Shown in pieces: positions 1 to 11,150 of a stretch of DNA of 64,000 nt. A model generated the notes under the pieces. That model was given only the letters and a program-made list of their open reading frames with translations. It was not told the origin of the DNA and did not search any database. The position numbers and the translations under genes were made by a program. Numbering within the stretch: position 1 is the stretch's first letter; every line of letters begins with the position of its first letter. This DNA is from Crossaster papposus (Eukaryota; Echinodermata; Asteroidea; Velatida; Solasteridae): contig JBAIAA010000109.1 in NCBI GenBank assembly GCA_037893245.1, forward strand, positions 124,001-188,000. Direction: 5' to 3'.

Positions 1-409
1 ACCTGCTCAACGTTGAGAGGGTAAACATTTCATCAAAATGTGTTTTTTATTTGTTGTCATGAATGAAATCTTTAATACCTACCTGTACAGTTTAAGGTTT
101 CATTCAAAGAAATGTTGATTTTGATGAATAAGTGGAAAAAACGATCATTTTGTGTGCATCCTTCTGTTGTACCGGTAGTACAACAGAGCCGGCTATTTCA
201 AAGCCTGTTTTCTCAGTTGTGTAATTTGAACTCCGAAAAAGCAATCATTCTGTAAACATATCGTGTCTTCAAAATGGGAGGGGCTATGGATCTCTATTGT
301 ATATTAAATGAAAGCTTACATTGTGGGCTTTCTTACCATGTATATAACTCAATTTCTTTTTTTTGCGACATACGGTACATGTAAGACACCTTTTTGTAGA
401 GCCGGTCAC
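1..409. mobile_element. MITE with 28-bp TIRs, right part only
   Basis: This is a second copy of the 438-bp element described at 60021-60458; base 1 corresponds to about 60077, so the left TIR is cut off by the window edge. The right TIR (ends GAGCCGGTCAC) finishes at 409 and is followed by ATTTG, as in the complete copy. There is no coding capacity: the 65-aa reading frame inside is not conserved in the other copy. Confidence 0.8.
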
Positions 410-578
410 ATTTGGCTATGTACTGCTATTGTCAGCTCAAGTTGCCTCTGCATAAGTGTTTTTTTGCTCTTAATCATTAAAAGAGATTTATCTGCACCGT
501 ATTAGCTCATTTCATTGTATAATGTATACAGTTGTATTTTGTATTTTTTTCCCAACTTAGGAGTCACTGATATTTGCG

Positions 579-1065
579 ATACAAGTCGAGTCGAGTCGAG
601 TCGAGTCGAGTCATTTTAGAGAAGTGATTCGAGTCGAGTCGAGTCATTAGGTCAAGATGGTCGAGTCGAGACACTGTGTGTAGTCGAGTTGAGTCATGTA
701 TTTAGCTTGAGTCAATTCAAGTCACTAATAAATAAACACGTTACAGAAACACAAGGTGGAAATCCATGACACGAATGTTTGTTGTATCGTGGAGGAAGGA
801 AAACGTGTACAGACGGTCACTGTATAATATTCCCTGTGTACTTATTATTCGCCAACATAAACGTGACATGAACCGATACTGGCGTAAGTCGTTTTGCTCT
901 TATTTTAGAGACTCGACTCCAGTCATTCTGATAAGGGACTCGAGTCGAGTCGAGTTATTTGTCTGCGGTCGGGTCGAGTCGAGTCATTTACCCATCGGGA
1001 CATGAATCGAGTCAAGTCGCCAACAAATGTAACTCGATTCAAGTCGAGTCAATGACTCAGGTCAT
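579..1065. repeat. GAGTC/CGAGT pentanucleotide satellite block
   Basis: Runs of (GTCGA)n, perfect at 586-613, are broken by short unique stretches containing AATAAA and a conserved spacer around 725-900. The same block recurs at 46618-47055 and 60626-61105 with the same spacer, so it was duplicated as part of a larger unit and did not arise three times. No gene is supported in it. Confidence 0.85.
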
Positions 1066-1172
1066 TACAACTCTGTTCTATTTTTGTTTCAATACACAAG
1101 TACAAACTAAAAGCGCTTGCTCTATGGTAAAATAAAAATTGAGTTGTCTGATTTTCTTTGTGTGGAGCTTAA

Positions 1173-1236
1173 GCCCCCCCCCTCCCCCCTCCCCCCCCCC
1201 CCCCTCCCCCCCCCTCCCCCCCCCCCCCCTCCCCAA
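1173..1236. repeat. C-rich homopolymer tract (G-tracts on minus strand)
   Basis: About 64 nt consist almost only of C with isolated T. The minus strand therefore carries many G-runs able to form G-quadruplexes. The tract marks the junction at which this copy departs from its paralogue at 61210. Confidence 0.85.
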
Positions 1237-1915
1237 GGTCAACAGTTTACAAAGGTCGTTTTGCAGAACTCCAGCTATAGGCTCCGACTCCATCACCATA
1301 CTTTCAAAAGCTTGTTAAAATACTCAATTTTCGGTGGGTTGACCCGAGGCGTTTTGGAGAATTCTCACCCAAAGAAGACCACCGGGTACTTCAGCTAGTG
1401 TTAGATAAAGCGCAATATTGCTAGTAATAGCTTCAACGTTATGATTGTTTATAAGATTGGTCGGGCATAATGAATGTTTAAGAAAGTGATATGAAACATT
1501 GATCATTCAAAAAGGAATTTAAGTATTTGTTTTTAGTGATGGCGATGATTTAAGTTTTCCATTTGTCATCATAAATACAAAGTAATCTAGATCTTGCTTC
1601 GTATCGCAACTCATAATATCTGCGACATCATTACATTTCAGGCTGTCAATTCAGGTTATATATCAATCGTTCTTCTTTAAACGTAATCAGCTTGTGACCT
1701 TTGTTAAAAGTAGTTGGAATAGTAACCAGATAATTACCTCGATAATTACCTTAGATTCACTCGAACTAAATTAATATCATGGACAGTTGGTGTTGTCATT
1801 TTTAAAGCTATAATAATTGTAAAGACTCCTCCTAATAGACGATTTTTTCTCTGACTTAATTTCTCATTCAAGTTTTGAGAATGCAATTAACCAGCGTGAA
1901 ATTGATATGAACGCA
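1237..1915 (+). repeat. duplicated fragment of FReD-gene upstream region
   Basis: The segment matches about 40107-40870, the region upstream of the fibrinogen-domain gene at 41382, including the shared motif GGTGGGTTGACCC. It is cut off before any promoter or coding sequence, and resumes with DNA matching 61240 onward. It is read as a relic of a further copy of the FReD duplication unit. Confidence 0.7.
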
Positions 1916-1917
1916 TA

Positions 1918-2530
1918 AGATCAACAAAGCGAGGTCAAGTCTAGAGGGATTTTAACTTTCACACAGCATTTATATTTTTCTCAAATATGTACATGTAAGA
2001 GAACAATTCAACACCAAGTACATGTAGATAACAATGCTTCTGTAATCATGACGAGCATTTCTCTAGGTTGTGTGCAAATGATGGAATCAGCACTGTTAGG
2101 GTTAATGCCAAATTTGCTCGCAAATAGCTGCTTTTTAAGTGCAATAAGTGAATCCATAAAACAGAATGCACTGATCACGACTATGGAGTCATTCCGTTTC
2201 AAATCACATCCCAAAAAATGAAAATTTACACCCACCCTCTTTAAATTAGTTTATATTTGTTTTACAGGTTTTTTGGGAGGTGAAAAAAACCCACAATATT
2301 TCAAGTTTTAGCAAAATCCAACCAGTTTTAATGCTATCGCCTGCTATTTTTTGGAAATTTTTTGGTAATTAAAAAATAATGCCCAATTGTTAAATATGTG
2401 ACCCGCTCTGCAAAAATGAGTCTGATGTCAAAATACATTTTTACGTAAAGGGCTGTTTATTGTCTCGGAGGTGATTTTTCTTTCAACAAATAATATTTTT
2501 GTTTTAAGGCATTTTTGTTTCTCCAAAACC
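1918..2530. repeat. duplicated non-coding segment (matches 61240-61860)
   Basis: The segment is co-linear with 61240-61860 with small indels. A reading frame of about 70 codons on the minus strand (2008-2235) stays open in both copies (61324-61572), with a 3-nt in-frame difference. I do not recognise it and do not call it a gene. The element starting GTGACCCGCTCTGC at about 2399 resembles the TIR of the 438-bp MITE but has no visible right end. Confidence 0.65.
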
Positions 2531-5500
2531 TATATTTTCAGATCTGATCGATTGAAAACATTGTTTTGATCCCGAAATTAAATTTAATACAGGTTTTTTC
2601 TCATTCTATTACCATAGCATTTGATGAAGCACTATAATTGTAAATCTTCATTTCTTTTCAAAGACAATTTGAATATAAATGAGAAATTTAAGCAAATTTC
2701 CGAAAATTGTAGAAGACCGATGCATTACACTACCGAGTTGTGCCTAAAATATCAAATGAAAGCTTATTTCATGCTTTTTCTGACGAACTGTAAAATAAAA
2801 AAAAAAAAATTGTCACATAAATTTATGGTTGAATAGTGAATAGTGGCCACGCCCATATTGGCTAAAATCACACAAAAATGGAAGGCGGTAGCACGAAAAC
2901 TGCTGGTCGGATTTAGCTAAAACTTGATGCTTTAGCTTTTTCACTCAAAATAACCCTACATGTATTTATAAACCAAATATGAACTGATTTGAAGGGGGTA
3001 GGGTTTAACCCATTGGATGATTTGACACGGGATGACCCTATGGCTGTTGAGCATTTATCCAACCATGGAGCTATGAAGCTCCATGATCCAACAGAAACCA
3101 ATAGTGATCAAAACACACAAGGCTTCCACATTAATCATTCACTGCAGCCCTTATGTGTACACACATGTACAGGTACATGAAAAGTACAGTATACATGGTG
3201 CGAAATACGGTACCCTCTGCAGAAGTGGGGACAATGGGAGTGAAAAGGTCTCCAAAGGGTAATTTCTATAGATGAATAGGTCTCCACTAGAAATTTCACG
3301 ATTTAGATTTTTGGATTGTACTTAAATTACTCAAAAACTAGAGTTAGGACGTGGGTTAGGGTTATTGTTTGTGTTAGGGTATAATATAAGGAAAATTGGG
3401 AAAATAATTGTGGTTAAAATAAGGAACATTTTGAAAAACGTGCTTGAGTTTCTAACCATTTTGAACACGAGAACAAAGCCACGTCTCTCAAGTGATACCA
3501 AAATGAGAATCAGTGTACATATGTACACCAGTACAGTACATGTACATGTGGTAACCCTTTTGTTCCAGTTCACTAAACCTTTAGCACAGAATAGAAAAAC
3601 TTAATTGTTTAGTTGAAAAAAATTATTCCGCTTGAAATTCCAACTGATGCACAGGTGGCATGCATGTAATGGGTACATGTACAAATGTACATGTACACGT
3701 AATACATGTAGTACACAGAATGGTACAGACAGTACACTTCGTAACCCTTTTTTATAAAAGTTCACTTGTTTCGGATGAAAGAATTTCCAAAAATAACATC
3801 GTACCTTAATTCCTTCGGGGACAATAAATGCGTGGGCCGACACAATACACAATTCTTTTTTCGTCTTTAAAAAAAATATATTGTGTGAACAAATGTATAA
3901 CATGTAATTTAAAAACAAATATGATCAGAGTCAATCTTGCAAAATCAAACATCTGGTACATTTACAATAATTATGAGTATAGAAATTATCTAAAGACCAA
4001 ACCTTACAGTACAATGTATATGTGACCTGGCACAACGAACCTGGCACAACGAACGTCGCACACGGCCGAAACGTTCATTTTTCGAGTGGGAGGTCGGTTT
4101 AGAGTTGTTAACGTTTTTATATACAAAAAATTCTTCATGATATTCCCAAAGAGTATACATGTAGCTCAATTAAAACTCTAAAGTGTGTTTTTTACTGGCT
4201 GAATTGCACTGATTGATAGTACAGTTGGCACGGTTCACAGACTTTGAACTCCGTTCTCTCAAAACAAGGGAGCATGACTTCAGCAATTTCAAAAGAGTAT
4301 GGCGGCGGCTAGGAATAAGCTACAGCAACGTACAATATATCGTTTGAAAGCTCAGGACTTCTTTCTTTCTAGAAATGCAATAATGTCAACTTTTTCCACC
4401 CATTTTGTGGTGCCATATGTACACAACTGATCCCATCATTCACAAGCTACTGTTTGGTTCTGCTGTGCCCATTGTTTTGCAATCAGCGATGCCACATTAC
4501 AAATATTCAGGACATGTTTGTTTTGTGAGGTACAATCATGATATCATATCACCACCTACAAAAAAAGTACATGTACTATAAAGCAAAGTTCAAAATATTT
4601 ACTTTACTGCAGGGCATTCCATCAATGATGAAGTTCAATTCACTACATTATCTTATATATTCACCAAGGACACACCATTGTAAAGATAGGATACACCATT
4701 GGTACATGTAATTGCTTGAATTATCATGAATGGATGGATTTTGGGAGGTTGTATTTTATAGTAAATATCGTTTAAAGGTGGGAGACAATATTTGCAGCTA
4801 TATCAAAAATATTTACTACCAAATTATTAAGAAATATCTTACTTATTTAAAAGTAAATGAGGATTCTAGGCATCCAGTAAAATGATTGCGCTAAATATCC
4901 TGTAATTATTCCGAAAAATATAATGTTAATAAAATTAAAAAAACGATCGCCAGACGGCGATCACGAAAAAAATATATCATAAAAATAATCCAGCAGTTCA
5001 CTGATTCGTAGCCTATATATAATAGGTTGGTTTCTATTAAACCAGATGTTTGAAAAAGGATAAATAAACACTCCACAACAAGAAATTTGCAGGGATTTTA
5101 GGGCATGCCCCTTTAAAAATAAAATGACTTGTTATATTAACCCTAACTGTCTCAAGTCTGCCAAAATCCATCCCCCAATTTGATGAATTTTGACGGACTT
5201 GGTCCTGCAGCCCTGGTGTGAACAAATTATTGATTGATTATATCGATTATGATGGACTTTGTCCTGTAGGCCTGGCGTGAAAAATATATTGATGGATTAA
5301 TAGGCTAAAAAATAAAAAAAACTTGTTTAGCCTCCTGCCTTTTTAAAAAAAAGTAAGGAGGAGCCTTTTTTTTTCTTTCAAAATGGCCGCCCGACACATT
5401 TGTCAAGACAACCTGCAGGCTATTTTTGAAGATGGTATCCAACAGACGTACGTACTAAAGAACTATTTCCAGAGCACACAGTGATTCTAAAGTCTAAAAA

Positions 5501-6046
5501 TAAGATTTTTTTTTTTTTTTTTTTTTTTTTAATGATTTATCATTTTTTTTCTGTTTTTTTTTTCAAAAAAGAAAAAAAGAAGGCAGCCTCAAAAAAGGAG
5601 GCGGCCTCAAATAATGGAGCGGGCTGGAACGTTAAACATGATTTTGTTTTATTTGGCCTGAAGCAAAGCTCGTGTTATTTATGAATTTGGACTGGGATCC
5701 AGTACTGTTGTTGTCATAAGGCATGTACTTGTATGAACATGTACTACATGCAAGTCCATCAATTTCAAGCAACACTTCAGTGTTGGTTCCAATAGCGCAG
5801 TATACAAGAAAGAAGGGAGGGGGGGGGGGGGGTGGATTTTGGCAGATTTCATTTTAATACCTAAGAAAAGCAGCAGGGAGCTTACATGGGAGGACAAAAA
5901 AAAGTTAATCAGAAAAATGTCAACTGGTTGGATCCTGTTTGACTCAGCAGGGTCAGGGTAAAAAAACACACAAAAAACAGGGGAAAATAAAAAAGAGGGA
6001 AAAAAAGGTTAACCAGAAAAATCTAATTGAAATCCAAATATCTTAC
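2531..6046. other. AT-rich non-coding region
   Basis: I see no supported gene or exon. It contains clusters of TACATGTA/GTACATGTAC palindromes (about 3160-3180, 3520-3550, 3660-3730), a short GGGTTAGG run near 3350, a segment at 4790-4960 that recurs at 56590-56730, and poly-T (5505-5530) and poly-G (5818-5832) tracts. It lies where downstream exons of the SH3 gene might be expected, but none could be identified. Confidence 0.6.
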
Positions 6047-6100
6047 CGTATCTCTCCTTCCCTCTGGTATGATTCTTCCTATCACCTTTTCTGTCGACGG
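6047..6100 (-). CDS. SH3-domain gene, coding exon 2
   Basis: A 54-nt minus-strand exon is bounded by a strong acceptor (pyrimidine tract then CAG, just above 6100) and a consensus donor (ACG|GTAAGA, just below 6047). It is exactly 18 codons in phase 0, matching the phase 0 end of the exon at 7062-7229, so the two join without a frame change. It encodes a short basic linker beginning PSTEKVIGR, directly after the SH3 fold. No further exons could be found in the window; they probably lie below position 1 or are too short to see. Confidence 0.65.
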
Positions 6101-6147
6101 CTGAAAAGAAAAAGAACAAAGGATAAGACTTTCACAGTATTGACATG

Positions 6148-6395
6148 ATTAAGAGTCCCACAAATAATTTGAGAGTCCCACAAATAATTTGAGAGTCCCA
6201 AATATGATTTGAGAGTCCCAAACATAAATTGAGAGTCTCAAACATATATCGAGTCTCAAAAATATATTGAGAGTCTCAAAAATATATTGAGAGTCTCAAA
6301 AATATATTGAGAGTCTCACAAATGAATTGAGAGTCCCAACAATAAATTGAGAGTCTCAACAATAAATTGAGAGTCCCAACAATAAATTGAGAGTT
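6148..6395. repeat. 20-bp minisatellite
   Basis: About 12-13 tandem copies of a 20-bp unit of the form attGAGAGTCTCAAaaatat lie inside the intron of the SH3 gene. GAGAGTCTC-like dyads within the unit are partly palindromic. Confidence 0.9.
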
Positions 6396-7061
6396 AAGCC
6401 TCTGTCACACTTATAATCCAGTGGTGATTATTTTTGCAATGTCGTCAATATTTACGACTGGTCGTAAATATAATTTGTGGCATCATAAATTTTTACGACT
6501 AGTGAATAATTTTGCCATGTTGTGAAAAATGATGACGCAAAAAAAAATATATTTACAACCATTCGTGAATAAATTCACAACATTGCAAAATAAATATTCA
6601 CCACCGATTATGTCCCGTCCGGGCCAACATATCTATAAACATTTGGTGTCACTTTTGAAGATGGCGACCAACAGTGCACACTACGGTACTTTGAATATCC
6701 TCGTCGAATTTCCTGGATTTGCAGATCAGAATTTGTTCGCGAATATCACCGAAGTCTAGAAAGTTGATCTTGGACACATATGAAAGGCGATTTAGGGGAT
6801 TTTTAGGTATTTTGTTAAATATTTCTGTGGATTTGGGCGACTTTTTGAACCACATTAAAGAGATTGCGACGAATGCATGTGTACTTCCTCGGACTCTAGT
6901 ACTAGTAGTACCGCCAGATGATGTCCAAATGTTAAAAAAGCGATAACTATAGAGTCCAGTAACTCGGACTACTTTGAGAGCAAAGATGGTTATTCAAATA
7001 TATTCTCTATGATCTTCAACCAACACCCCCCCCCCCCCCCCCCCCATGAAACCACGCCTAC
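6396..7061 (-). other. rest of SH3-gene intron 1
   Basis: Non-coding sequence between the minisatellite and the donor of exon 1. It includes a poly-C tract at about 7026-7045 immediately downstream of the splice donor. No other feature is supported. Confidence 0.6.
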
Positions 7062-7229
7062 CTTCAAATAAACTGCAGGCACGTAACCGTACGTATGGTC
7101 CTCGATTTTCTTCGCTTTCCACCACTTTTCATTGGTTTTGTCGGTGACGTAAAGTTTCTCGCCTTTTGTGAAACTCAAAAGATCCGTCTCTTCCTTCGTG
7201 TAGTCGTGCATCGCCTCGTAAACTTCCAT
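7062..7229 (-). CDS. SH3-domain protein, first coding exon
   Basis: The exon runs from an ATG at 7229 in an excellent Kozak context (GGAGCCATGG) for 56 codons to a consensus donor AAG|GTAGGC. It encodes almost exactly one SH3 domain: the ALYDY-like motif is AMHDY (residues 6-10), the acidic RT loop follows, then the conserved double Trp (KWWKA, 36-39) and the GYVPAVYL motif (48-55) forming the 3-10 helix and last strand. SH3 domains bind proline-rich ligands in signalling and cytoskeletal proteins. An N-terminal SH3 starting at residue 1 and ending VPxxYL is seen in NCKIPSD/SPIN90-like and ARHGAP12-type proteins; I cannot decide between them. An upstream in-frame TTG is not needed. Confidence 0.85.
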
Positions 7230-7639
7230 GGCTCCCAAGTGTTTTGTTGCACCACCGTTTAATTAAAAGCAAAATGAGCCACGCATTTCCGCACGATGAA
7301 CTTTAAAGTGTTTTTGTGTGTGTATTTGCGGTATATCGCGCGCGCCACGCGCAAACGGCCACACCAGTCAGAGGTCACTACATGAGCGCTAGTGCACCAA
7401 CATTTCCAACATGTCTGACATCACTTGTTTGTTAAATACGCCACTTAAAACTACGGTAGGTAAGAATATCGGCGAGTTTACACTTCCAAAGAGTCACCAG
7501 GACTGAACAAAATATTGGCAGAACGTCATGGAGTATCAATGCATCTACGGGGTTTGCATCGGCTGTTCACAGGTCAGTAAATTGTCAATCAAGTCGGTCA
7601 ATAAAGTTAATGCATGTGATGTCACACGCGCTACGCGTA
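7230..7639 (-). promoter_or_regulatory. 5' flank of the SH3 gene
   Basis: This stretch upstream of the SH3 start codon is richer in CpG (for example TATCGCGCGCGCCACGCGC around 7333) than the AT-rich surroundings, as expected for a TATA-less promoter. No exact start site can be placed. The call rests on position and composition only. Confidence 0.35.
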
Positions 7640-7805
7640 CGCGCTAATCGCACGTACAACCAAAGACCCTAGAGCGCCGCGCAGCGGCGCTCTAGGGTCG
7701 CGCTCTACGATCTTTGCGTACAACCATGCGAGCGGTGAGGTCAAACACACTTTGTTTGACCTCACCGCTCCGCATGGTTGTACGTGCGATTAGCGTGACG
7801 TCAAT
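7640..7805. repeat. nested inverted repeat (foldback element)
   Basis: The outer arms read GCGCTAATCGCACGTACAACC (about 7641) and its complement ending near 7795, continuing inward through GAGCGGTGAGGTCAAAC to a short loop near 7748. One arm is interrupted by about 64 nt that itself contains a perfect palindromic stem (CCCTAGAGCGCCGC...GCGGCGCTCTAGGG, 7667-7697). The piece is flanked by repeats of GTACAACCA. It reads as a foldback MITE with a smaller hairpin element inside it. Confidence 0.75.
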
Positions 7806-7973
7806 GCAACCCCTTTATTACATACGTACAGTACTTACATTGTATACAATTCTTTGCAATGCGCGGCGCGCTTTGTGTGTGAAATTGCAGTTGCAACAAA
7901 ATAATAAACGCCCTCTGTTGCCCGATTGTTTTGTTTCGGTAACGGATTTATAGTATGGTTACTTGTGTTATTT

Positions 7974-8034
7974 AACTAAAATTTTCCTACACTAGAAGTT
8001 TTTGATGTTTTTTTGTAGTTTTGACGCTCAGGAA
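7974..8034 (+). repeat. host repeat, left arm, part 1
   Basis: This is the outer end of an interspersed repeat whose continuation lies at 14614-14911 and 18079-18180; the Helitron arrays interrupt it. The uninterrupted inverted copy at about 21100-21409 shows the original order, GGAA|TCC, with the first array inserted exactly at the A|T. It is non-coding. Confidence 0.88.
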
Positions 8035-8046
8035 TCTATACTATAA
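8035..8046 (+). mobile_element. 12-bp orphan Helitron 5' end
   Basis: TCTATACTATAA is a copy of the Helitron 5' terminus placed directly in front of the complete unit 1, which begins with the same motif at 8047. It looks like an aborted or slipped extra replication start at the array edge. Confidence 0.75.
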
Positions 8047-9418
8047 TCTATACTATAAAAGATGTTAAATGCGCCATCTTGTCCCTGGGCGCCGCCATCT
8101 TGGAACGCAGGGCCGCGCCATCTTGGCGCTTGGTTGGCGCCATGTTGGCTTTTGGTCGGGCGACTCGTCGCCGCGCGTGTGTGCCGCCGGCGTCGGTGCG
8201 GCGGGGTGCCGGATCGTTCGCGACGGGGAATCCCCCGGGGAATAAGATTGAAGAAAAAAATCGTATTCGTCCGAAGTGAGATTTAAAAGAAACGGACGTT
8301 ACCGATAAACGCGTAATCGCTTTTCGATTGCCTGTCGATGTCTGTGGGCCTTTTTGCGTGAACTATTGCGTTATTTTGCATTGTCCTTGCCCGGAGTTCG
8401 GGCCGAAGCCTTCCCGAAATCGTACTACCGTAACTCGGTTACCAAATTGTTGGCTGTTTGCGATGAAGCCTTCGCAAATTAATTGTATCCGCCTTGCTCG
8501 CGCGGTGGCCGAGTTGGTGCCCCGTCACGTGTTATTTGAGCTTTATACTCCCTTGGTTATTGCGGAGTTTGAGCGCCAGCTTCGTTTTCGGCTTCGAATT
8601 TCGTGCGCGTCGACCACATTGCAGTCACAGGCTTGGAACGTTAAAAAATGATTTATTCCTTTCGTGTTGCCTTTTGGGCAAATTTCTTTGCTTCACATTG
8701 TCGATACTTAAATATTACAACATTATCTGTCTCAAAACACTCCGAAACATATCGCTATTGCCTCAATTTCTACTTTGATCGTGCAAAAATGTCGCGAAAT
8801 TGTATGGCGATGGTGGATATGAATATGCAATTTAGAAACGTGACTGCATTACGTCAGTTGAGGGCGCACTGTCAGATGGCCGGCCTGTTGGGTTTTTTAA
8901 TCAGGATTTTCGCGATGATGTAAACTCAGAAATCCCGAAGTGGTTCGTATTGTTTCCCGTACGATTCCTGTTAAAAAATCACGAGACGCAGGCAGCATGC
9001 AAGCGAAGATGGACTGCCTATTGAGTATTATTAGTTCGGGAAGTATTTTTACAAAGATTGTTTGTTATTCAGAGTCGATGGTATTTTACGGAGCCCCTAA
9101 AGGGACATATGACGAATAAAAATCACCGTTACGAAATCATTTGAGTATTTTATTTCGTGCACTCAAAATAACTTATTTCGTGAGCTCGAAATGTTGTCGT
9201 GGCCACGAAATGACTTCGTGCGCTCCAAGAATATCTGTTCGTGAGCTCGAAATAATTTCGTGCGCTCGAAATACTTTCTAGCTGATACTCTACTCGCTAA
9301 GTTTCGCGATTTGTTTGTCATACAATCCATTGTGTTTTTAAGACGTCAACAAGGTGTATCTATAAGTTACGATTTCACCCAGCTAGCAGGTGCCGCGCGA
9401 AGCGCGGCATCCTGCTAG
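8047..9418 (+). mobile_element. non-autonomous Helitron, unit 1 (short, 1372 bp)
   Basis: The 5' terminus is TCTATACTATAAAAG. The 3' terminus is a strong hairpin, GCCGCGC-GAA-GCGCGGC, followed 10 nt later by CTAG, nested in an outer CTAGCAGG/CCTGCTAG stem. There are no terminal inverted repeats and no target duplication, and the next unit abuts directly. No Rep or helicase is encoded, so replication would need a RepHel protein from elsewhere. The 5' third is GC-rich and carries several CGCCATCTTG boxes; the rest includes stretches of alternating CTCGAAAT/TTTCGTG motifs. This short form lacks the internal duplication of units 2-5. Confidence 0.92.
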
Positions 9419-11150
9419 TCTATACTATAAAAGATGTTAAATTCGCCATCTTGTCCCTGGGCGCCGCCATCTTGGAACGCAGGGCCGCGCCATCTTGGAA
9501 ACACAGGGCCGCGCCATCTTGGCGCGTGGTTGGCGCCATGTTGGCTTTTGGTCGGGCGACTTGTCGCCGCGCGCGCGTGCCGCCGGCGTCGGTGCGGCGG
9601 GGTGCCGGACCGTTCGCGACGGGGAATCCCCCGGGGAATCCCCCGGGGAATAAGATTTTAAAAAAATCGTATTCGTCCGTGGTGAGATTTAAAAGAAACG
9701 GACGTTACCGATAAACGCGTAATCGCTTTTCGATTGCCTGTCGATGTCTGCGGGCCTTTTTGCGCGAACTATTGCGTTATTTTTGCATTGTCCTTGACCG
9801 GAGTTCGGGCCGAAGCCTTCCCGAAATCGTACTGCCGTAACTCGGTTGCCGAATTGTTGGCCGTTTGCGATTAAGCGGCGGCTACATGCGTTACGCGAAG
9901 CCTTCGCAAATTAATTGTATCCGCCTTGCTTGCGCGGTGGCCGAGTTGGTGCCGAGTTTGTTGTTCGCGATTGGGCGGCCCGTCCCGTGTTATTTGACCT
10001 TTATACTCCATTGGTTATTGCGGAGTTTGAGCGCCAGCTTCGTTTTCGGCTTTGAATTTCGTGCGCGTCGACCACATTGCAGTCACAGGCTTGGAACGTT
10101 AAAAAATGATTTATTCCTTTCGTGTTGCCTTTTGGGCAAATTTCGTTGCTTCACATTGTCGATACTTAAATATTACAACATTATCTGTCTCAAAACACTC
10201 CGAAACATATCGCTATTGCCTCAATTTCAACTTTGATCGTGCAAAAATGTCGCGAAATTGTATGGCGATGGTGGATATGAATATGCAATTTAGAAACGTG
10301 ACTACGTTTCGGCTTCGGCTTTGCCTCCGAATTCCTGCGCGTCGACCATTTTGTAGTCACAGTTTTGGAACGTAAAAACAATGATTTATTCCTTTCGTGT
10401 TGCCTTCTGGCAAAATTTCTTCCTTTCACATTGTCAATACTTAAATATTACAACATTATCTCTCTAAAAACACTCCGAAACGTATCGCTATTGCCTCAAT
10501 TTTAACTTTTATCGTTGAAAAATGTCGCGAAATTGTAAGGCCTATCGTGGATATGAATATTCAATTTAGAAACGGGACTGCCTTACGTCAGTTGAGGGCG
10601 CACTGTCAGACGGCCGGTCTGTTGGTTTTTTTCAATCGTAACGACGTAAATCAGAAACCCCGAAGTGGTTCGTATTGTTTCCCGTACGATTCATGTTAAA
10701 AAATCACGAGACGCAGGCAGCATGCAAGCAAAGATGAACTGCATATTGAGTATTATTAGTTCGGAAGTCGGGAAGTATTTTTACAAAGATTGTTTGTTAT
10801 TCAGAGTCGATGGTATTCTACGGAGCCCCTAAAGGGACATATGACGAATACAAATCACCGTTACGAAATAATTTGAGTATTTTATTTCGTGCACTCAAAA
10901 TAACTTATTTCGTGAGCTCGAAATGTTGTCGTGGCCACGAAATGACTTCGTGCGCTCCAAGAATATCTGTTCGTGAGCTCGAAATAATTTCGTGCGCTCG
11001 AAATACTTTCTAGCTGGTACTCTACTCGCTAAGTTTCGCGATTTGTTTGTCATACAATCCATTGTGTTTTTAAGACGTCAACAAGGTGTATCTATAAGTT
11101 ACGATTTCACCCAGCTAGCAGGTGCCGCGCGAAGCGCGGCATCCTGCTAG
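9419..11150 (+). mobile_element. non-autonomous Helitron, unit 2 (long, 1732 bp)
   Basis: It abuts unit 1 (CTAG|TCTATACT) and has the same termini. The extra ~350 bp against unit 1 is an internal tandem duplication: the block starting at the ATGATTTATTCCTTTCGTG motif (about 10106) recurs diverged at about 10381. Open frames of 60-123 codons (for example 9865-10236) recur in units 2-5 only because the copies are young; short units break them and no homology is recognised. Confidence 0.92.

Noticed and set aside
1078..1398. Gly- or Pro-rich frames around the C-tract
   Set aside because: Homopolymer artefact.
3331..3604. Telomere-like GGGTTAGGGTTA near 3350
   Set aside because: Only about two degenerate repeats; no array.
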